Shown here piece after piece: positions 37,217 through 45,545 of a stretch of DNA of 64,000 bases. The notes beneath the pieces are model-generated. The model was not told the origin of the DNA and made no database searches. It saw only the letters and a program-made list of their open reading frames with translations. Numbering within the stretch: position 1 is the stretch's first letter; every line of letters begins with the position of its first letter. The DNA is from Paucisalibacillus algeriensis (lineage in GTDB: Bacteria; Bacillota; Bacilli; Bacillales; Amphibacillaceae): the NCBI RefSeq assembly GCF_000577245.1, contig NZ_CBYO010000011.1, positions 124,001 through 188,000 on the forward strand, in the 5' to 3' direction. The translations under genes and the position numbers were made by a program.

Positions 37217-37984
37217 CTAGATATTCTCTCTAACTGGGGCAAATGATTTGCGATGATATGGTGAAATACCATACTCTTTTAATTTTTCCATGTGATACTT
37301 TGTACCATATCCCATGTTAGATTTGAAATCATACATAGGATACTCTTCATGGATCTCATTCATTAACCTATCACGGGTAACTTTTGCTAATATACTTGCT
37401 GCAGCAATAGAAATACTCTTAGAATCTCCCTTTATGATATGTTCAGATGTACATGGAAGGTTATCTAACTTTACCGCATCGATGAGCACATGGTCAGCTG
37501 GTGGATTTAATTGTAACAACGCTTCTTTCATTGCAAGTTTAGTTGCTTCAAAAATATTGACCTTATCTATCATCCGACTATCTATTATTGATATTCCATA
37601 ACTAATAGCACTTTCTTTAATAATGTCAAAAAATTCATTTCGTTTTGATACGCTAATCTGCTTAGAATCATTTAAACCTAGTAGCTTAAAATTATCAGGT
37701 AAAATAACTGCTGCAGCAACTACAGGTCCAGCAAGTGGGCCTCTCCCTGCTTCGTCAATACCAGCAATCAATTGCTTGCCTGCTAATCGACAATTTCGCT
37801 CGTATGTACACATTTCGTAAAAATCCTTTTCGAGCGCCTGCTTTTTAAGCTTATTTTTCTCATAAGTTGCTATCAACTGTTGTACACCTTTTCGCGTATC
37901 TTGTTTAAATAAGGCAATATCTGTTTCTGTTAAGTTGTCTTCACGAAGTAACGTTCTTATTTCAGTAATTGACTGTTTCGTCAC
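37217..37984 (-). CDS. rnhB: RnhB, ribonuclease HII
   Basis: A 255-residue enzyme with GIDEAGRGPLAGPVVAAAV (catalytic Asp and Glu) at about 75-93, DHVLIDAVKL and the KGDSKSISIAAASILAKVTRD stretch. It removes ribonucleotides from DNA. The N-terminal 70 residues form the helical extension typical of Bacillus. GTG start at 37984 with AGGTG six bases upstream. It heads the rnhB-ylqG-ylqH group. Confidence 0.95.
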   Translation of the reverse strand: MTKQSITEIRTLLREDNLTETDIALFKQDTRKGVQQLIATYEKNKLKKQALEKDFYEMCTYERNCRLAGKQLIAGIDEAGRGPLAGPVVAAAVILPDNFKLLGLNDSKQISVSKRNEFFDIIKESAISYGISIIDSRMIDKVNIFEATKLAMKEALLQLNPPADHVLIDAVKLDNLPCTSEHIIKGDSKSISIAAASILAKVTRDRLMNEIHEEYPMYDFKSNMGYGTKYHMEKLKEYGISPYHRKSFAPVRENI

Positions 37985-38007
37985 GTAAGCACCTATCTCT
38001 CTCTTTT

Positions 38008-38034
38008 ATATCGGCATAATATTAAATACGTAAA
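38008..38034 (-). promoter_or_regulatory. Sigma-D-like -10 element upstream of rnhB-ylqG-ylqH
   Basis: Minus strand GCCGATAT (38008-38015) is a perfect sigma-D -10. The tetramer 15 bases upstream is TTTA and not TAAA, so the -35 is poor. The start would fall about 17 bases before the rnhB GTG. Confidence 0.3.
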
Positions 38035-38107
38035 TTTTTTATTTACTTCTAAAAATACAGGGTAGCAATCAATGTGGATTACTACTTGTTTACAAGCGAA
38101 AATTCCA

Positions 38108-38144
38108 AAAAGAAAAGACATCCATCGTATTTGACGTATGTCTT
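38108..38144 (-). terminator. Terminator after rbgA
   Basis: Stem AAGACAT/ATGTCTT (38138-38144 with 38115-38121) with partial inner pairing, followed by TTCTTTTT on the minus strand. It starts at the rbgA stop codon. Confidence 0.75.
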
Positions 38145-38998
38145 TATTGTCCATCTGTTGGTCTTTCTAAGGTAATATTTCCTAATCGACCCGTTCTCAA
38201 ATCGCGGAGTATAAGGTCTGATACTTTATCAAGGTTAACAGTCCCACCACTTTCCAGTGCACCCCTTAGCTTTCCTATTTTAACAAAAATGTCCAACATG
38301 TCTTCTTCATGTGATTCAATTTGATAACGTTCCTCTAGCTGATTTGGATAATACTCTTTAAGATAATTGATGACAAATACAACTATATCTTGTAAGGAGA
38401 GTAATTGATCCTTTATTGTCCCAATTGCGGCCAAACGGTAAGCCACCTTTTGGTCCTCAAACTTTGGCCAAAGAATACCAGGTGTATCGAGTAAATCAAA
38501 TTCCTTCTTTACCTTTATCCAAAGTTGTTGCTTTGTCACACCAGGGCGATCTCCCACTTTTGCTACTTTCTTATTTGCTAATCGATTTATTAATGTAGAC
38601 TTTCCAACATTTGGAATACCAACAATCATTGCCCGTGCAGGCCTAGGTTTTATTCCCTTTTTCATTAATTTTTCTAGCTTTATTTGTCCTAATTCTTTAG
38701 CTTGCTGGATGACACGACTTATATCAGTTTTATCATTTACATTTACCGCTATTGCCGGAATATCGTTTTCTTTATAATATTCAATCCATTCATTTGTAAC
38801 TTTTGGATCCGCTAAATCTCGTTTCATTAATAAGACCATTTTCGATTTATTTTGTAGTACTTGTCGTAGCATGGGATTTTGGGATGACAAAGGCGCACGC
38901 GCATCCACCAGTTCCATCACAAAATCAACAAGTTTAAGCTTCTCTTCAATTTCTCGTCTCGCTTTTGCCATATGGCCTGGAAACCATTGTATTGTCAT
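38144..38998 (-). CDS. rbgA: RbgA (YlqF), 50S ribosome assembly GTPase
   Basis: A 284-residue circularly permuted GTPase: G4-type LMKRDLAD comes first (about 57-64), then G1 GIPNVGKST (about 126-134) and G3 DTPG (about 170), then a helical C-terminal domain. The N-terminus IQWFPGHMAKARREI is highly conserved. It drives a late step of the large subunit assembly (uL16 incorporation). ATG at 38998, 5 bp after lepB, coupled to it. Confidence 0.96.
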   Translation of the reverse strand: MTIQWFPGHMAKARREIEEKLKLVDFVMELVDARAPLSSQNPMLRQVLQNKSKMVLLMKRDLADPKVTNEWIEYYKENDIPAIAVNVNDKTDISRVIQQAKELGQIKLEKLMKKGIKPRPARAMIVGIPNVGKSTLINRLANKKVAKVGDRPGVTKQQLWIKVKKEFDLLDTPGILWPKFEDQKVAYRLAAIGTIKDQLLSLQDIVVFVINYLKEYYPNQLEERYQIESHEEDMLDIFVKIGKLRGALESGGTVNLDKVSDLILRDLRTGRLGNITLERPTDGQ

Positions 38999-39003
38999 AC
39001 CAT

Positions 39004-39549
39004 TTACTCTCCTATAAACTCAAATCGGTCAAATGGCCAGTAGATGACACTTGCTTTTCCAACAATCTGATCAATAGGTATTGGCCCAAGCAACCTGCTA
39101 TCAGTTGAATTTGTCCTATTATCACCTAAAACAAAGACATGTCCTTCTGGCACTGTAGAATAATTACCTTTAATTTCTTCTAAAGTAAAATCATTCGTAT
39201 GAATATCCATTTGATTCTCGGTAAAAAACTTTTCTTCTATAGGCTGACCATTTATGTATAAAATATTATCCTTATATGCAACATGTTCTCCAGGTAAGCC
39301 TATAACACGTTTAATAAAATCTTTTTGATCGTTTACATGAAACACTACTATATCAAATCGTTCTGGCTCATCGAACCTATACGTAAACTTGTTAACAATC
39401 ATTTGATCTCGATCTTGAAGTGTTGGTTGCATGGAAGGACCATCAACAATAATTGGTGTAAATAGAAAGGTTCTAACTAGAAAGGCTAATCCAAATGCAA
39501 TTAAAAGAGCCTTTGCCCAATCTAACCATTCACTCTTTCCTTTCGCCAT
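39004..39549 (-). CDS. sipS: Type I signal peptidase (Sip/LepB)
   Basis: A 181-residue membrane protease with one N-terminal membrane helix (ALLIAFGLAFLVRTFLF), catalytic Ser in VDGPSMQPTL at about 39 and Lys in FIKRVIGLPGE at about 80, and the GDNRTNSTDSR box. It removes signal peptides outside the membrane. The Sip-type length and single helix are as in Bacillus; which paralogue it is cannot be told. It sits between rplS and rbgA, as lepB does in many Firmicutes. Confidence 0.92.
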   Translation of the reverse strand: MAKGKSEWLDWAKALLIAFGLAFLVRTFLFTPIIVDGPSMQPTLQDRDQMIVNKFTYRFDEPERFDIVVFHVNDQKDFIKRVIGLPGEHVAYKDNILYINGQPIEEKFFTENQMDIHTNDFTLEEIKGNYSTVPEGHVFVLGDNRTNSTDSRLLGPIPIDQIVGKASVIYWPFDRFEFIGE

Positions 39550-39608
39550 ACTCTAACCTCCGAAACCTACTAAGTATCTTATTCAAATACTTGAACCTAT
39601 TATTTTAT

Positions 39609-39643
39609 GTAAAAAGGAGCTTGAACAAAATACCAAGCTCCTT
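39609..39643 (-). terminator. Terminator after rplS
   Basis: Perfect 10-bp stem AAGGAGCTTG/CAAGCTCCTT (39634-39643 with 39614-39623), 10-base loop, TTTTT tail on the minus strand, 28 bases after the rplS stop. Confidence 0.9.
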
Positions 39644-39670
39644 ACAAATAATACATTTCGTTTTACAGTC

Positions 39671-40015
39671 TTATCGACGTTCTTTGATACGTGCTGCTTT
39701 TCCGCGTAGGTTACGAAGATAGTATAATTTCGCACGACGAACAATACCACGGCGAGTTACTTCGATTTTATCAAGACGAGGTGAATGCACTGGGAAAGTA
39801 CGTTCAACACCTACACCATAAGAAATTTTTCTTACAGTAAATGTCTCGCTGATTCCACCGTTTTGACGTTTAATAACGACACCTTCGAATATCTGAATAC
39901 GTTCACGAGTTCCTTCAACAACTTTAACGTGAACTTTTACAGTATCTCCTGGGCGGAAATCAGGATGATCAGTACGAAGTTGATCTTTTGTGATTTCTTC
40001 GATTAATTTTTGCAT
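39671..40015 (-). CDS. rplS: Ribosomal protein bL19
   Basis: A 114-residue protein at the 30S-50S interface. The stretches [20 protein letters not shown] and [22 protein letters not shown] are almost invariant in bL19. ATG at 40015 has the strong GGAAGGAGTGAAGC leader end. It has its own promoter, a structured leader and terminator, so it is expressed on its own beside trmD. Confidence 0.97.
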   Translation of the reverse strand: MQKLIEEITKDQLRTDHPDFRPGDTVKVHVKVVEGTRERIQIFEGVVIKRQNGGISETFTVRKISYGVGVERTFPVHSPRLDKIEVTRRGIVRRAKLYYLRNLRGKAARIKERR

Positions 40016-40104
40016 CCTGCTTCACTCCTTCCAAACCAATGCTCTTAATACATGATGGTAACAGCGGAACATCGTTTATATGCGCTTAATCTTCTTTTAG
40101 CACA
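40016..40104 (-). ncRNA. L19 leader RNA
   Basis: The 89-base rplS leader holds GATG-TTCCGCTGTTAC-CATC with outer pairing (TATAAAC with ATGTATT), then GAGCATTGGTTTGGAAGGAG up to the start. This matches the B. subtilis L19 leader as I remember it, including the TTCCGCTGTTAC loop. It is an autoregulation site for bL19 (family knowledge). The fold was judged by eye. Confidence 0.7.
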
Positions 40105-40110
40105 ATAAAT

Positions 40111-40139
40111 AATATATCATAAGTAGTGGTAGACTTCAA
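40111..40139 (-). promoter_or_regulatory. Sigma-A promoter of rplS
   Basis: Minus strand TTGAAG (40134-40139), 17 bases, TATATT (40111-40116), placing the start at the beginning of the structured leader. Confidence 0.65.
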
Positions 40140-40148
40140 CTAGTTATT

Positions 40149-40179
40149 AAAAAAATATCCTTAAAATCACCTTTAGGAT
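40149..40179 (-). terminator. Terminator after trmD
   Basis: Stem ATCCTAAA/TTTAAGGAT with one bulge (40172-40179 with 40157-40165), followed by ATTTTTTTAA on the minus strand. It lies about 90 bases after the trmD stop; between the two is an AT-rich spacer with a small TGGAAA/TTTCCA hairpin. Confidence 0.65.
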
Positions 40180-40270
40180 TTCAATCAAATCGCAGCTTGG
40201 AAACACTCCACTTTCCATGTATTCCAGCCGCTCAGTGTAACTATTAGCAAATATTCTTCCTATATAGTTA

Positions 40271-41011
40271 TTATTTTACTTCTTTACTATCTATTTCTTT
40301 TAAAATCTTCTTATCTTGTTCTGTTAGAGGGTAGTACTCTAACAAGTCTTTTCGGCGTTGGTAGGTTCTTCTTAGAGATTCTTGGCGACGCCAGGTCTCA
40401 ATTTTTGCGTGGTCACCTGATGTTAGAACCTCTGGGACTTTCATACCTCTGAAATTAGCTGGCCTTGTGTAATGTGGATGTTCCAATAAGCCAGTTGAAA
40501 ATGAATCTTGTGGTGCAGATTCTTCGTTTCCAAGTACATCAGGTAATAGTCTAACAACACTATCAGCCACTACCATTGCACCTAGTTCCCCTCCAGTTAA
40601 CACATAGTCACCGATTGAGATTTCGTCCGTCACAAGATGCTCACGGATTCGTTCATCATAGCCTTCATAATGACCACAAATAATAATAAGATGATCCTCT
40701 TTAGCTAATTCTTCTGCTTTTTTCTGTGTGTAACGTTCACCCTGCGGACACATTAACACAACACGGGGTACTGAATCTTTTTCTTTCGTAATCGATTCAA
40801 CCGCATCAAATATAGGTTGGGGAGATAATACCATACCAGCTCCCCCACCATATGGATAGTCATCCACTTTATTATGTTTATTTTCTGTGTATTCTCGGAA
40901 ATTTATTAAATTATATTGAAACTTATTTTTATCTTGGGCTTTTTTTAAGATAGAAGTATTAAAAACACTTTCAATCATTTCTGGGAACAATGTTAGGATG
41001 TCAATTTGCAT
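40271..41011 (-). CDS. trmD: TrmD, tRNA (guanine37-N1)-methyltransferase
   Basis: A 246-residue SPOUT methyltransferase with [45 protein letters not shown] and [17 protein letters not shown], the trefoil-knot SAM site. It makes m1G37 to prevent frameshifting. ATG at 41011 overlaps the rimM stop by one base (TAATG). Order rimM-trmD-rplS is conserved across bacteria. Confidence 0.97.
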   Translation of the reverse strand: MQIDILTLFPEMIESVFNTSILKKAQDKNKFQYNLINFREYTENKHNKVDDYPYGGGAGMVLSPQPIFDAVESITKEKDSVPRVVLMCPQGERYTQKKAEELAKEDHLIIICGHYEGYDERIREHLVTDEISIGDYVLTGGELGAMVVADSVVRLLPDVLGNEESAPQDSFSTGLLEHPHYTRPANFRGMKVPEVLTSGDHAKIETWRRQESLRRTYQRRKDLLEYYPLTEQDKKILKEIDSKEVK

Positions 41012-41526
41012 TATTCTAGCAGCCCTTCCATAGGTTCTATAATAATACGCTTTCCTTCTACATTAATATCAATTACAACATCTTCAATATAAGGAACTAA
41101 TATATCTTTACCTTTAGATGGTTTCACTACCCATACATCGTTAGCACCGGGTGATAGTATTTCTTTTACAAGCCCTAAAGAATTACCATCACTCGTAAAT
41201 ACTTCACAACCTATGATTTCATGATAATAGTATTCGTTTTCTCCTAGCTCTGAAAGCTGTGATTCTGGTATTTTCAAGCTTGAGCCCTTAAAATGCTCCA
41301 CATCATTTATATTATTTAAACCCTTAAAATGTACTAAATCAAATCCTTTATGGATTCTATGTCCATCAATAATTAGTTCCGTAACAACCTTATCAGCCGT
41401 AACAAGATAAAGTGTGTTTCCAAGATCAAACCGCTCTTCAAAATCACTTACTCGAAGAACCTTAACATCTCCGCGAATTCCATGTGTATTTATAATTTTC
41501 CCAACAGTAAACATTTTTTCTTTCAT
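41011..41526 (-). CDS. rimM: RimM, 16S rRNA processing / 30S maturation factor
   Basis: A 171-residue protein with an N-terminal RimM barrel ([18 protein letters not shown]) and C-terminal PRC-type barrel ([30 protein letters not shown]). It binds uS19 during 30S head maturation. ATG at 41526, 13 bp after ylqD. Normal length. Confidence 0.96.
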   Translation of the reverse strand: MKEKMFTVGKIINTHGIRGDVKVLRVSDFEERFDLGNTLYLVTADKVVTELIIDGHRIHKGFDLVHFKGLNNINDVEHFKGSSLKIPESQLSELGENEYYYHEIIGCEVFTSDGNSLGLVKEILSPGANDVWVVKPSKGKDILVPYIEDVVIDINVEGKRIIIEPMEGLLE

Positions 41527-41539
41527 TTTCTCTCACCTA

Positions 41540-41929
41540 CTAGTTATCAATCCGAACAACAACTCCATCTTTAATGATGATAGCTGTTTGTTCCATAATC
41601 TCATTCCAATGCGTTCCCTCTTTTACCTCAACAAGAGCTTCAACTTCACTTTCAACAATTTCGCTTCCAATTTCTAGCATTTCCAATTGTTCTATTTTAA
41701 AAGCTGCTAACTTAACTTTTTCTTTGCGATTTTTAATTTCTTGTTGGAAACGATCATGGAGTTCTTGTTTGGAAATACTTTTTTTATTTTGTAATTTTCG
41801 TTGTTCGAATAACAGCTGTTGACACTCTTGTTCAAGTCGCATTATGTGTTTATTAAATTTTTCTTGTAATACAGATTTACTTTTTTCGGAAATAACTTGC
41901 TTAATAACAACCTTTTTTATTATTTTCAT
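41540..41929 (-). CDS. ylqD: YlqD family protein
   Basis: A 129-residue protein with a Lys/Glu/Gln-rich coiled coil from about 20 to 85 (LEQECQQLLFEQRKLQNKKS) and a beta-rich end with HWNEIMEQTAIIIKDGVVVRIDN. This is the YlqD family found between khpA and rimM in Bacillaceae. The function is unknown; context suggests ribosome-related work. ATG at 41929 has GAGG seven bases upstream; an upstream in-frame start lies before that site. Confidence 0.85.
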   Translation of the reverse strand: MKIIKKVVIKQVISEKSKSVLQEKFNKHIMRLEQECQQLLFEQRKLQNKKSISKQELHDRFQQEIKNRKEKVKLAAFKIEQLEMLEIGSEIVESEVEALVEVKEGTHWNEIMEQTAIIIKDGVVVRIDN

Positions 41930-42063
41930 GTGTATTCCTCGCTCTCGGACCATTCTCAATGTGAGATGGAATTATTTAATTAACCCGCGGAATTTACCGT
42001 TTATCCGGGTAGCTCAGAGCATTAAAAAGTTTTATTTCTTATCTAAAAGCAACCTCTGTAAAT

Positions 42064-42095
42064 GTGGAAAAAGGGAAAGGTTTCCCTTTCCCTTT
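42064..42095 (-). terminator. Terminator after khpA
   Basis: Perfect 11-bp stem AAAGGGAAAGG/CCTTTCCCTTT with a GAAA tetraloop (42070-42095) and a TTTCC tail, overlapping the khpA stop codon. It separates rpsP-khpA from ylqD-rimM-trmD. Promoter for ylqD: none convincing in the next 130 bases. Confidence 0.8.
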
Positions 42096-42321
42096 ACATG
42101 ATATCTAAATAGATTCGTTTATTAGCATCTGACTTTGCTGCATAAACAACTGTACGAATCGCTTTTGCAATACGTCCATTTTTTCCAATTACCTTACCAA
42201 CATCTTGTTGATTAACAGTAAGATGGTATACAATTTTTGTATCTTCTTCTCTTTCTGTTACAGTGACATCTTCAGGATAATCTACCAATGGTGTTACAAT
42301 CGATTCAATTAGGGCTTTCAT
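42094..42321 (-). CDS. khpA: KhpA (YlqC), KH-domain RNA-binding protein
   Basis: A 75-residue protein that is one KH domain, with the RNA-binding loop GKVIGKNGRIAKAIR at about 46-60 (GKNG is the GxxG motif). It forms a dimer with KhpB/Jag and influences cell elongation and mRNA in Firmicutes. It follows rpsP by 14 bp and ends at a strong terminator. Confidence 0.94.
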   Translation of the reverse strand: MKALIESIVTPLVDYPEDVTVTEREEDTKIVYHLTVNQQDVGKVIGKNGRIAKAIRTVVYAAKSDANKRIYLDIM

Positions 42322-42335
42322 GATATCACACCACT

Positions 42336-42608
42336 TTACTTATTAGTTTTTTGTTCGTGGAATTTCTTCATGATGCCTTCTTTTGAGAATAAGTTACGTA
42401 CTGTATCACTTGGCTTAGCACCTTTTGTCATCCAATCAAGTGCTTTTGCCTCATCTATTTTAACTTCAACTGGATCAACTACTGGATTATAAGTTCCAAT
42501 TTGTTCAATAGAACGTCCGTCACGAGGAGAACGTGAATCTGCTACAACAATACGATAGAAAGGATTTCTTTTAGAACCCATACGTTTTAAACGAATTTTT
42601 ACTGCCAT
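42336..42608 (-). CDS. rpsP: Ribosomal protein bS16
   Basis: A 90-residue protein starting [20 protein letters not shown] and holding [18 protein letters not shown], both invariant features of bS16. ATG at 42608 has GGAGGTG six bases upstream; an in-frame ATG 15 bp further up overlaps that site and would be unusual. It is transcribed from its own strong promoter with khpA. Confidence 0.97.
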   Translation of the reverse strand: MAVKIRLKRMGSKRNPFYRIVVADSRSPRDGRSIEQIGTYNPVVDPVEVKIDEAKALDWMTKGAKPSDTVRNLFSKEGIMKKFHEQKTNK

Positions 42609-42645
42609 TACTTGCACCTCCATTATTTTGTTCTCACAAGAATTG

Positions 42646-42674
42646 ATTTTAACAGAAAGTTTTTGGTCTGTAAA
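42646..42674 (-). promoter_or_regulatory. Sigma-A promoter of rpsP-khpA
   Basis: Minus strand TTTACA (42669-42674), 17 bases, TAAAAT (42646-42651); five of six matches in each box. Leader about 31 bases. Confidence 0.75.
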
Positions 42675-42761
42675 GTGTTTTTACATTACATGTTGTTTTT
42701 TCAATATACTTATTCTATTTTCCCAACTTTTCATTTCCCTTACAAGCCCTCTACTTATTAC

Positions 42762-44111
42762 TTAAAAAGGGTTGAATGGCATTTTGAAGCCTTTTCCTTT
42801 TTTGCCTTTTTGCATATTGGTCATTTGTTTCATCATTTTTTTCATTTCTTCAAATTGTTTTAGCAAGCGATTCACTTGAGACACGGACGTTCCAGAACCT
42901 TTGGCAATTCGCTTTTTGCGATTTGCATTCATAATGCTTGGATCTTGACGTTCCTGTTTGGTCATTGATTGAATGATGGCTTCTACATGAACAAGTTGTT
43001 TTTCATCAAATTGAACGTTTTTTAACCCTTTCATTTTATTAGCACCTGGTATCATAGCCAATAAATCTTCTAAAGGTCCCATTTTTTTAACTTGACTCAT
43101 TTGCTCTAAAAAGTCATCGAAGGTAAAGCTTGCATTTCGCATTTTCTCTTCTAAATCCTTAGCTTGCTTCTCATCGACTGATGCCTGAGCCTTTTCAATT
43201 AGCGTTAATACATCACCCATCCCTAATATTCGGGATGCCATACGTTCTGGGTGAAACGCCTCTAATTGGTCAAGTTTCTCACCCATACCAGCGAACTTTA
43301 TGGATTTACCGGTAACTGCCTTAATTGATAAAGCAGCTCCGCCACGTGTATCACCGTCAAGCTTCGTTAAAACAACACCAGAAATATCTAATTGCTCATT
43401 AAAACTTTCCGCAACATTAACAGCATCTTGCCCTGTCATTGCATCAACCACAAGGAAGATTTCGTCCGGTTTAACTGTTGCTTTTATCTGAGCTAATTCT
43501 TCCATTAAATCTGTGTCAACATGTAGTCTACCAGCAGTATCAATTAGCACATAATCATAATGTTCCTCTTTTGCTTTCGCAATAGCATTCTTGGCGATAT
43601 CAACTGGATTTGCTTCCGTACCCATAGAAAATACAGGCATATTTAATTGAGAACCAAGTGTCTCTAATTGTTTAATAGCAGCAGGTCGATAAACATCACA
43701 TGCAACTAGTAGAGGTGAGCGATTATACTTCTTCCTAAGAAGGTTCGCCAGTTTACCAGTTGTAGTTGTTTTACCGGCACCTTGTAATCCTACCATCATA
43801 ATAACTGTAGGGGGGCGATCACTTACAGCAATCTTACTTTGCTCCCCACCCATTAGTTCTGTCAGTTCTTCTTTTACAACCTTGATTACCTGTTGACCGG
43901 GTGTAAGGCTTTCCATTACCTCTTGACCAATTGCTCGTTCTTTAATACGCTTGATTAAATCTTTAACCACTTTAAAGTTAACATCAGCCTCAAGTAATGC
44001 TAAACGAATTTCCCGGGTCATTTCTTTTACATCTTGTTCTGAAACTTTCCCTTTACCTGTGATTTTTTTAATCGTATTTTGCAGGCGATCAGCTAGTCCC
44101 TCAAACGCCAT
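42762..44111 (-). CDS. ffh: Ffh, signal recognition particle GTPase
   Basis: A 449-residue protein: N domain (1-85), G domain with GLQGAGKTTTTGKLA at about 107-121, DTAGRLHVD and TKLDGDTRGGAAL, and a methionine-rich M domain from about 300 (MSQVKKMGPLEDLLAMIPG; MKKMMKQMTNMQ). It binds signal sequences with SRP RNA and docks to FtsY. ATG at 44111, 13 bp after ylxM. The end is a Lys/Gly-rich tail GKKGKGFKMPFNPF. Confidence 0.97.
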   Translation of the reverse strand: MAFEGLADRLQNTIKKITGKGKVSEQDVKEMTREIRLALLEADVNFKVVKDLIKRIKERAIGQEVMESLTPGQQVIKVVKEELTELMGGEQSKIAVSDRPPTVIMMVGLQGAGKTTTTGKLANLLRKKYNRSPLLVACDVYRPAAIKQLETLGSQLNMPVFSMGTEANPVDIAKNAIAKAKEEHYDYVLIDTAGRLHVDTDLMEELAQIKATVKPDEIFLVVDAMTGQDAVNVAESFNEQLDISGVVLTKLDGDTRGGAALSIKAVTGKSIKFAGMGEKLDQLEAFHPERMASRILGMGDVLTLIEKAQASVDEKQAKDLEEKMRNASFTFDDFLEQMSQVKKMGPLEDLLAMIPGANKMKGLKNVQFDEKQLVHVEAIIQSMTKQERQDPSIMNANRKKRIAKGSGTSVSQVNRLLKQFEEMKKMMKQMTNMQKGKKGKGFKMPFNPF

Positions 44112-44124
44112 AAAAGGTGTCCCC

Positions 44125-44451
44125 CTAATCTAATTCTTTTAGTTGGTTTATATATGTTGTAAACTGTTGATTTTCTGAGTCTGAGATTTGCTCCTCAATC
44201 TTTTGAATTAATTTCATTCGTTTCTCAAACTTATCATATAGATGTAATTTCTTTTCATAGGATTCTAACATTGTTTCCGTTCTTTTAATATTGTCGTAGA
44301 CAGCTTGCCTGGATACATTTGCTTCTTCCGATATTTCCCCTAAAGAATAGTCCTCAAGATAGTACATCTCCATATAATTACGCTGCTTTGGGGTTAATAA
44401 TGCTTGGTAAAAATCTAATAAATAATTCATTCTAGTCGTTTTATCTAGCAT
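44125..44451 (-). CDS. ylxM: YlxM, SRP-associated helix-turn-helix protein
   Basis: A 108-residue protein with a sigma-70-region-4-like helix-turn-helix: [39 protein letters not shown]. The YlxM family is encoded directly before ffh in Firmicutes; in streptococci it binds SRP components. The C-terminal 45 residues are charged and helical. ATG at 44451 has AGGGGTGG upstream. It heads the ylxM-ffh unit. Confidence 0.93.
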   Translation of the reverse strand: MLDKTTRMNYLLDFYQALLTPKQRNYMEMYYLEDYSLGEISEEANVSRQAVYDNIKRTETMLESYEKKLHLYDKFEKRMKLIQKIEEQISDSENQQFTTYINQLKELD

Positions 44452-44489
44452 AATACCACCCCTTGTTAAGTGAAAATCCTTTACATTTT

Positions 44490-44518
44490 ATCTTAACGAA
44501 CGAAATATTGTTTTGCAA
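44490..44518 (-). promoter_or_regulatory. Sigma-A promoter of ylxM-ffh
   Basis: Minus strand TTGCAA (44513-44518), 17 bases, TAAGAT (44490-44495), in the 78 bp spacer after ftsY. Confidence 0.55.
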
Positions 44519-44529
44519 GTATAAGTTAC

Positions 44530-45528
44530 CTATTCTTCCATTGGTTCTTCTAACATATCAGCAAATAATCCATAAACAAACGCGTTCGCGTCAAATTTCT
44601 GCATATCTTCTGCTTTTTCACCTAAACCAACAAACTTTACAGGAATATTTAATTCATGGCGAATCGCTAGGACAATACCACCTTTCGCAGTACCATCTAG
44701 CTTCGTTAACACGATTCCAGTGACATCGGTAGATTCTGAGAAGGTTTTTGCCTGACTAAGGGCATTTTGACCAGTAGTTGCATCTAATACCAGTAGTACT
44801 TCATGTGGAGCGCCAGGAACTTCTCTTTCAATAACTCGTTTCACCTTTGATAACTCATTCATAAGGTTAACTTTATTTTGTAATCTTCCTGCCGTATCAC
44901 AGAGCAATACATCGACTTCACGAGATTTTGCAGCTTTAATTGCATCAAAGATAACAGCTGCCGGGTCACTTCCAGCGCTTTGTTTAATGACTTCAACACC
45001 GGCACGTTCACCCCATACTTCTAATTGTTCTATTGCACCCGCACGGAACGTATCCCCTGCGGCTAACATAACAGATTTACCTTCTTCCTTTAATCGATGT
45101 GCTAATTTACCAATTGATGTTGTTTTTCCAACACCATTCACACCTACCACAAGAATAATCGTTAAACCATCTTCTAGCACATTTAATGTTTCGATTTCTT
45201 CGTCATCGTCACCGTAATAGATGTCAACCAGTTTTTCAGAAATTACTTCTTTAACTTCTTTTGTTTCTTTAATTTTGCGACGTTGAACCTCAAATTTCAA
45301 TTCATCAATTAAATCCATTACAGTCATCACACCAACATCTGCAGAAATGAGCACTTCTTCTAATTCCTCAAAGAAGTCTTCATCCACTTTACGGTAACGC
45401 GCTATTAGATCATTAATTTTCCCAGAGAAGGATGTTCTTGTTTTTTCCATACCTTCTTTATATTTAGCCGATACTTCCTCTTCATTTTCTTGTTTGAATT
45501 TATTCTTTAGTTTTTGAATAAAGCTCAT
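44530..45528 (-). CDS. ftsY: FtsY, SRP receptor GTPase
   Basis: A 332-residue protein: short charged A region (1-40), NG domain with VNGVGKTTSIGKLAHRL at about 133-149, DTAGRLQNKVNLM and TKLDGTAKGGIVL. It receives SRP-ribosome complexes at the membrane. The N-terminus is short and amphipathic, as in Bacillus. ATG at 45528, 18 bp after smc, so it is in the same transcript. Ffh is encoded downstream after ylxM. Confidence 0.97.
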   Translation of the reverse strand: MSFIQKLKNKFKQENEEEVSAKYKEGMEKTRTSFSGKINDLIARYRKVDEDFFEELEEVLISADVGVMTVMDLIDELKFEVQRRKIKETKEVKEVISEKLVDIYYGDDDEEIETLNVLEDGLTIILVVGVNGVGKTTSIGKLAHRLKEEGKSVMLAAGDTFRAGAIEQLEVWGERAGVEVIKQSAGSDPAAVIFDAIKAAKSREVDVLLCDTAGRLQNKVNLMNELSKVKRVIEREVPGAPHEVLLVLDATTGQNALSQAKTFSESTDVTGIVLTKLDGTAKGGIVLAIRHELNIPVKFVGLGEKAEDMQKFDANAFVYGLFADMLEEPMEE

Positions 45529-45545
45529 GAACTTGAAACACTCCT

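Noticed and set aside
42008-42020. tRNA-like fragment GGTAGCTCAGAGC downstream of khpA.
   Set aside because: No anticodon arm, T arm (GGTTCRA) or acceptor pairing can be built around it.
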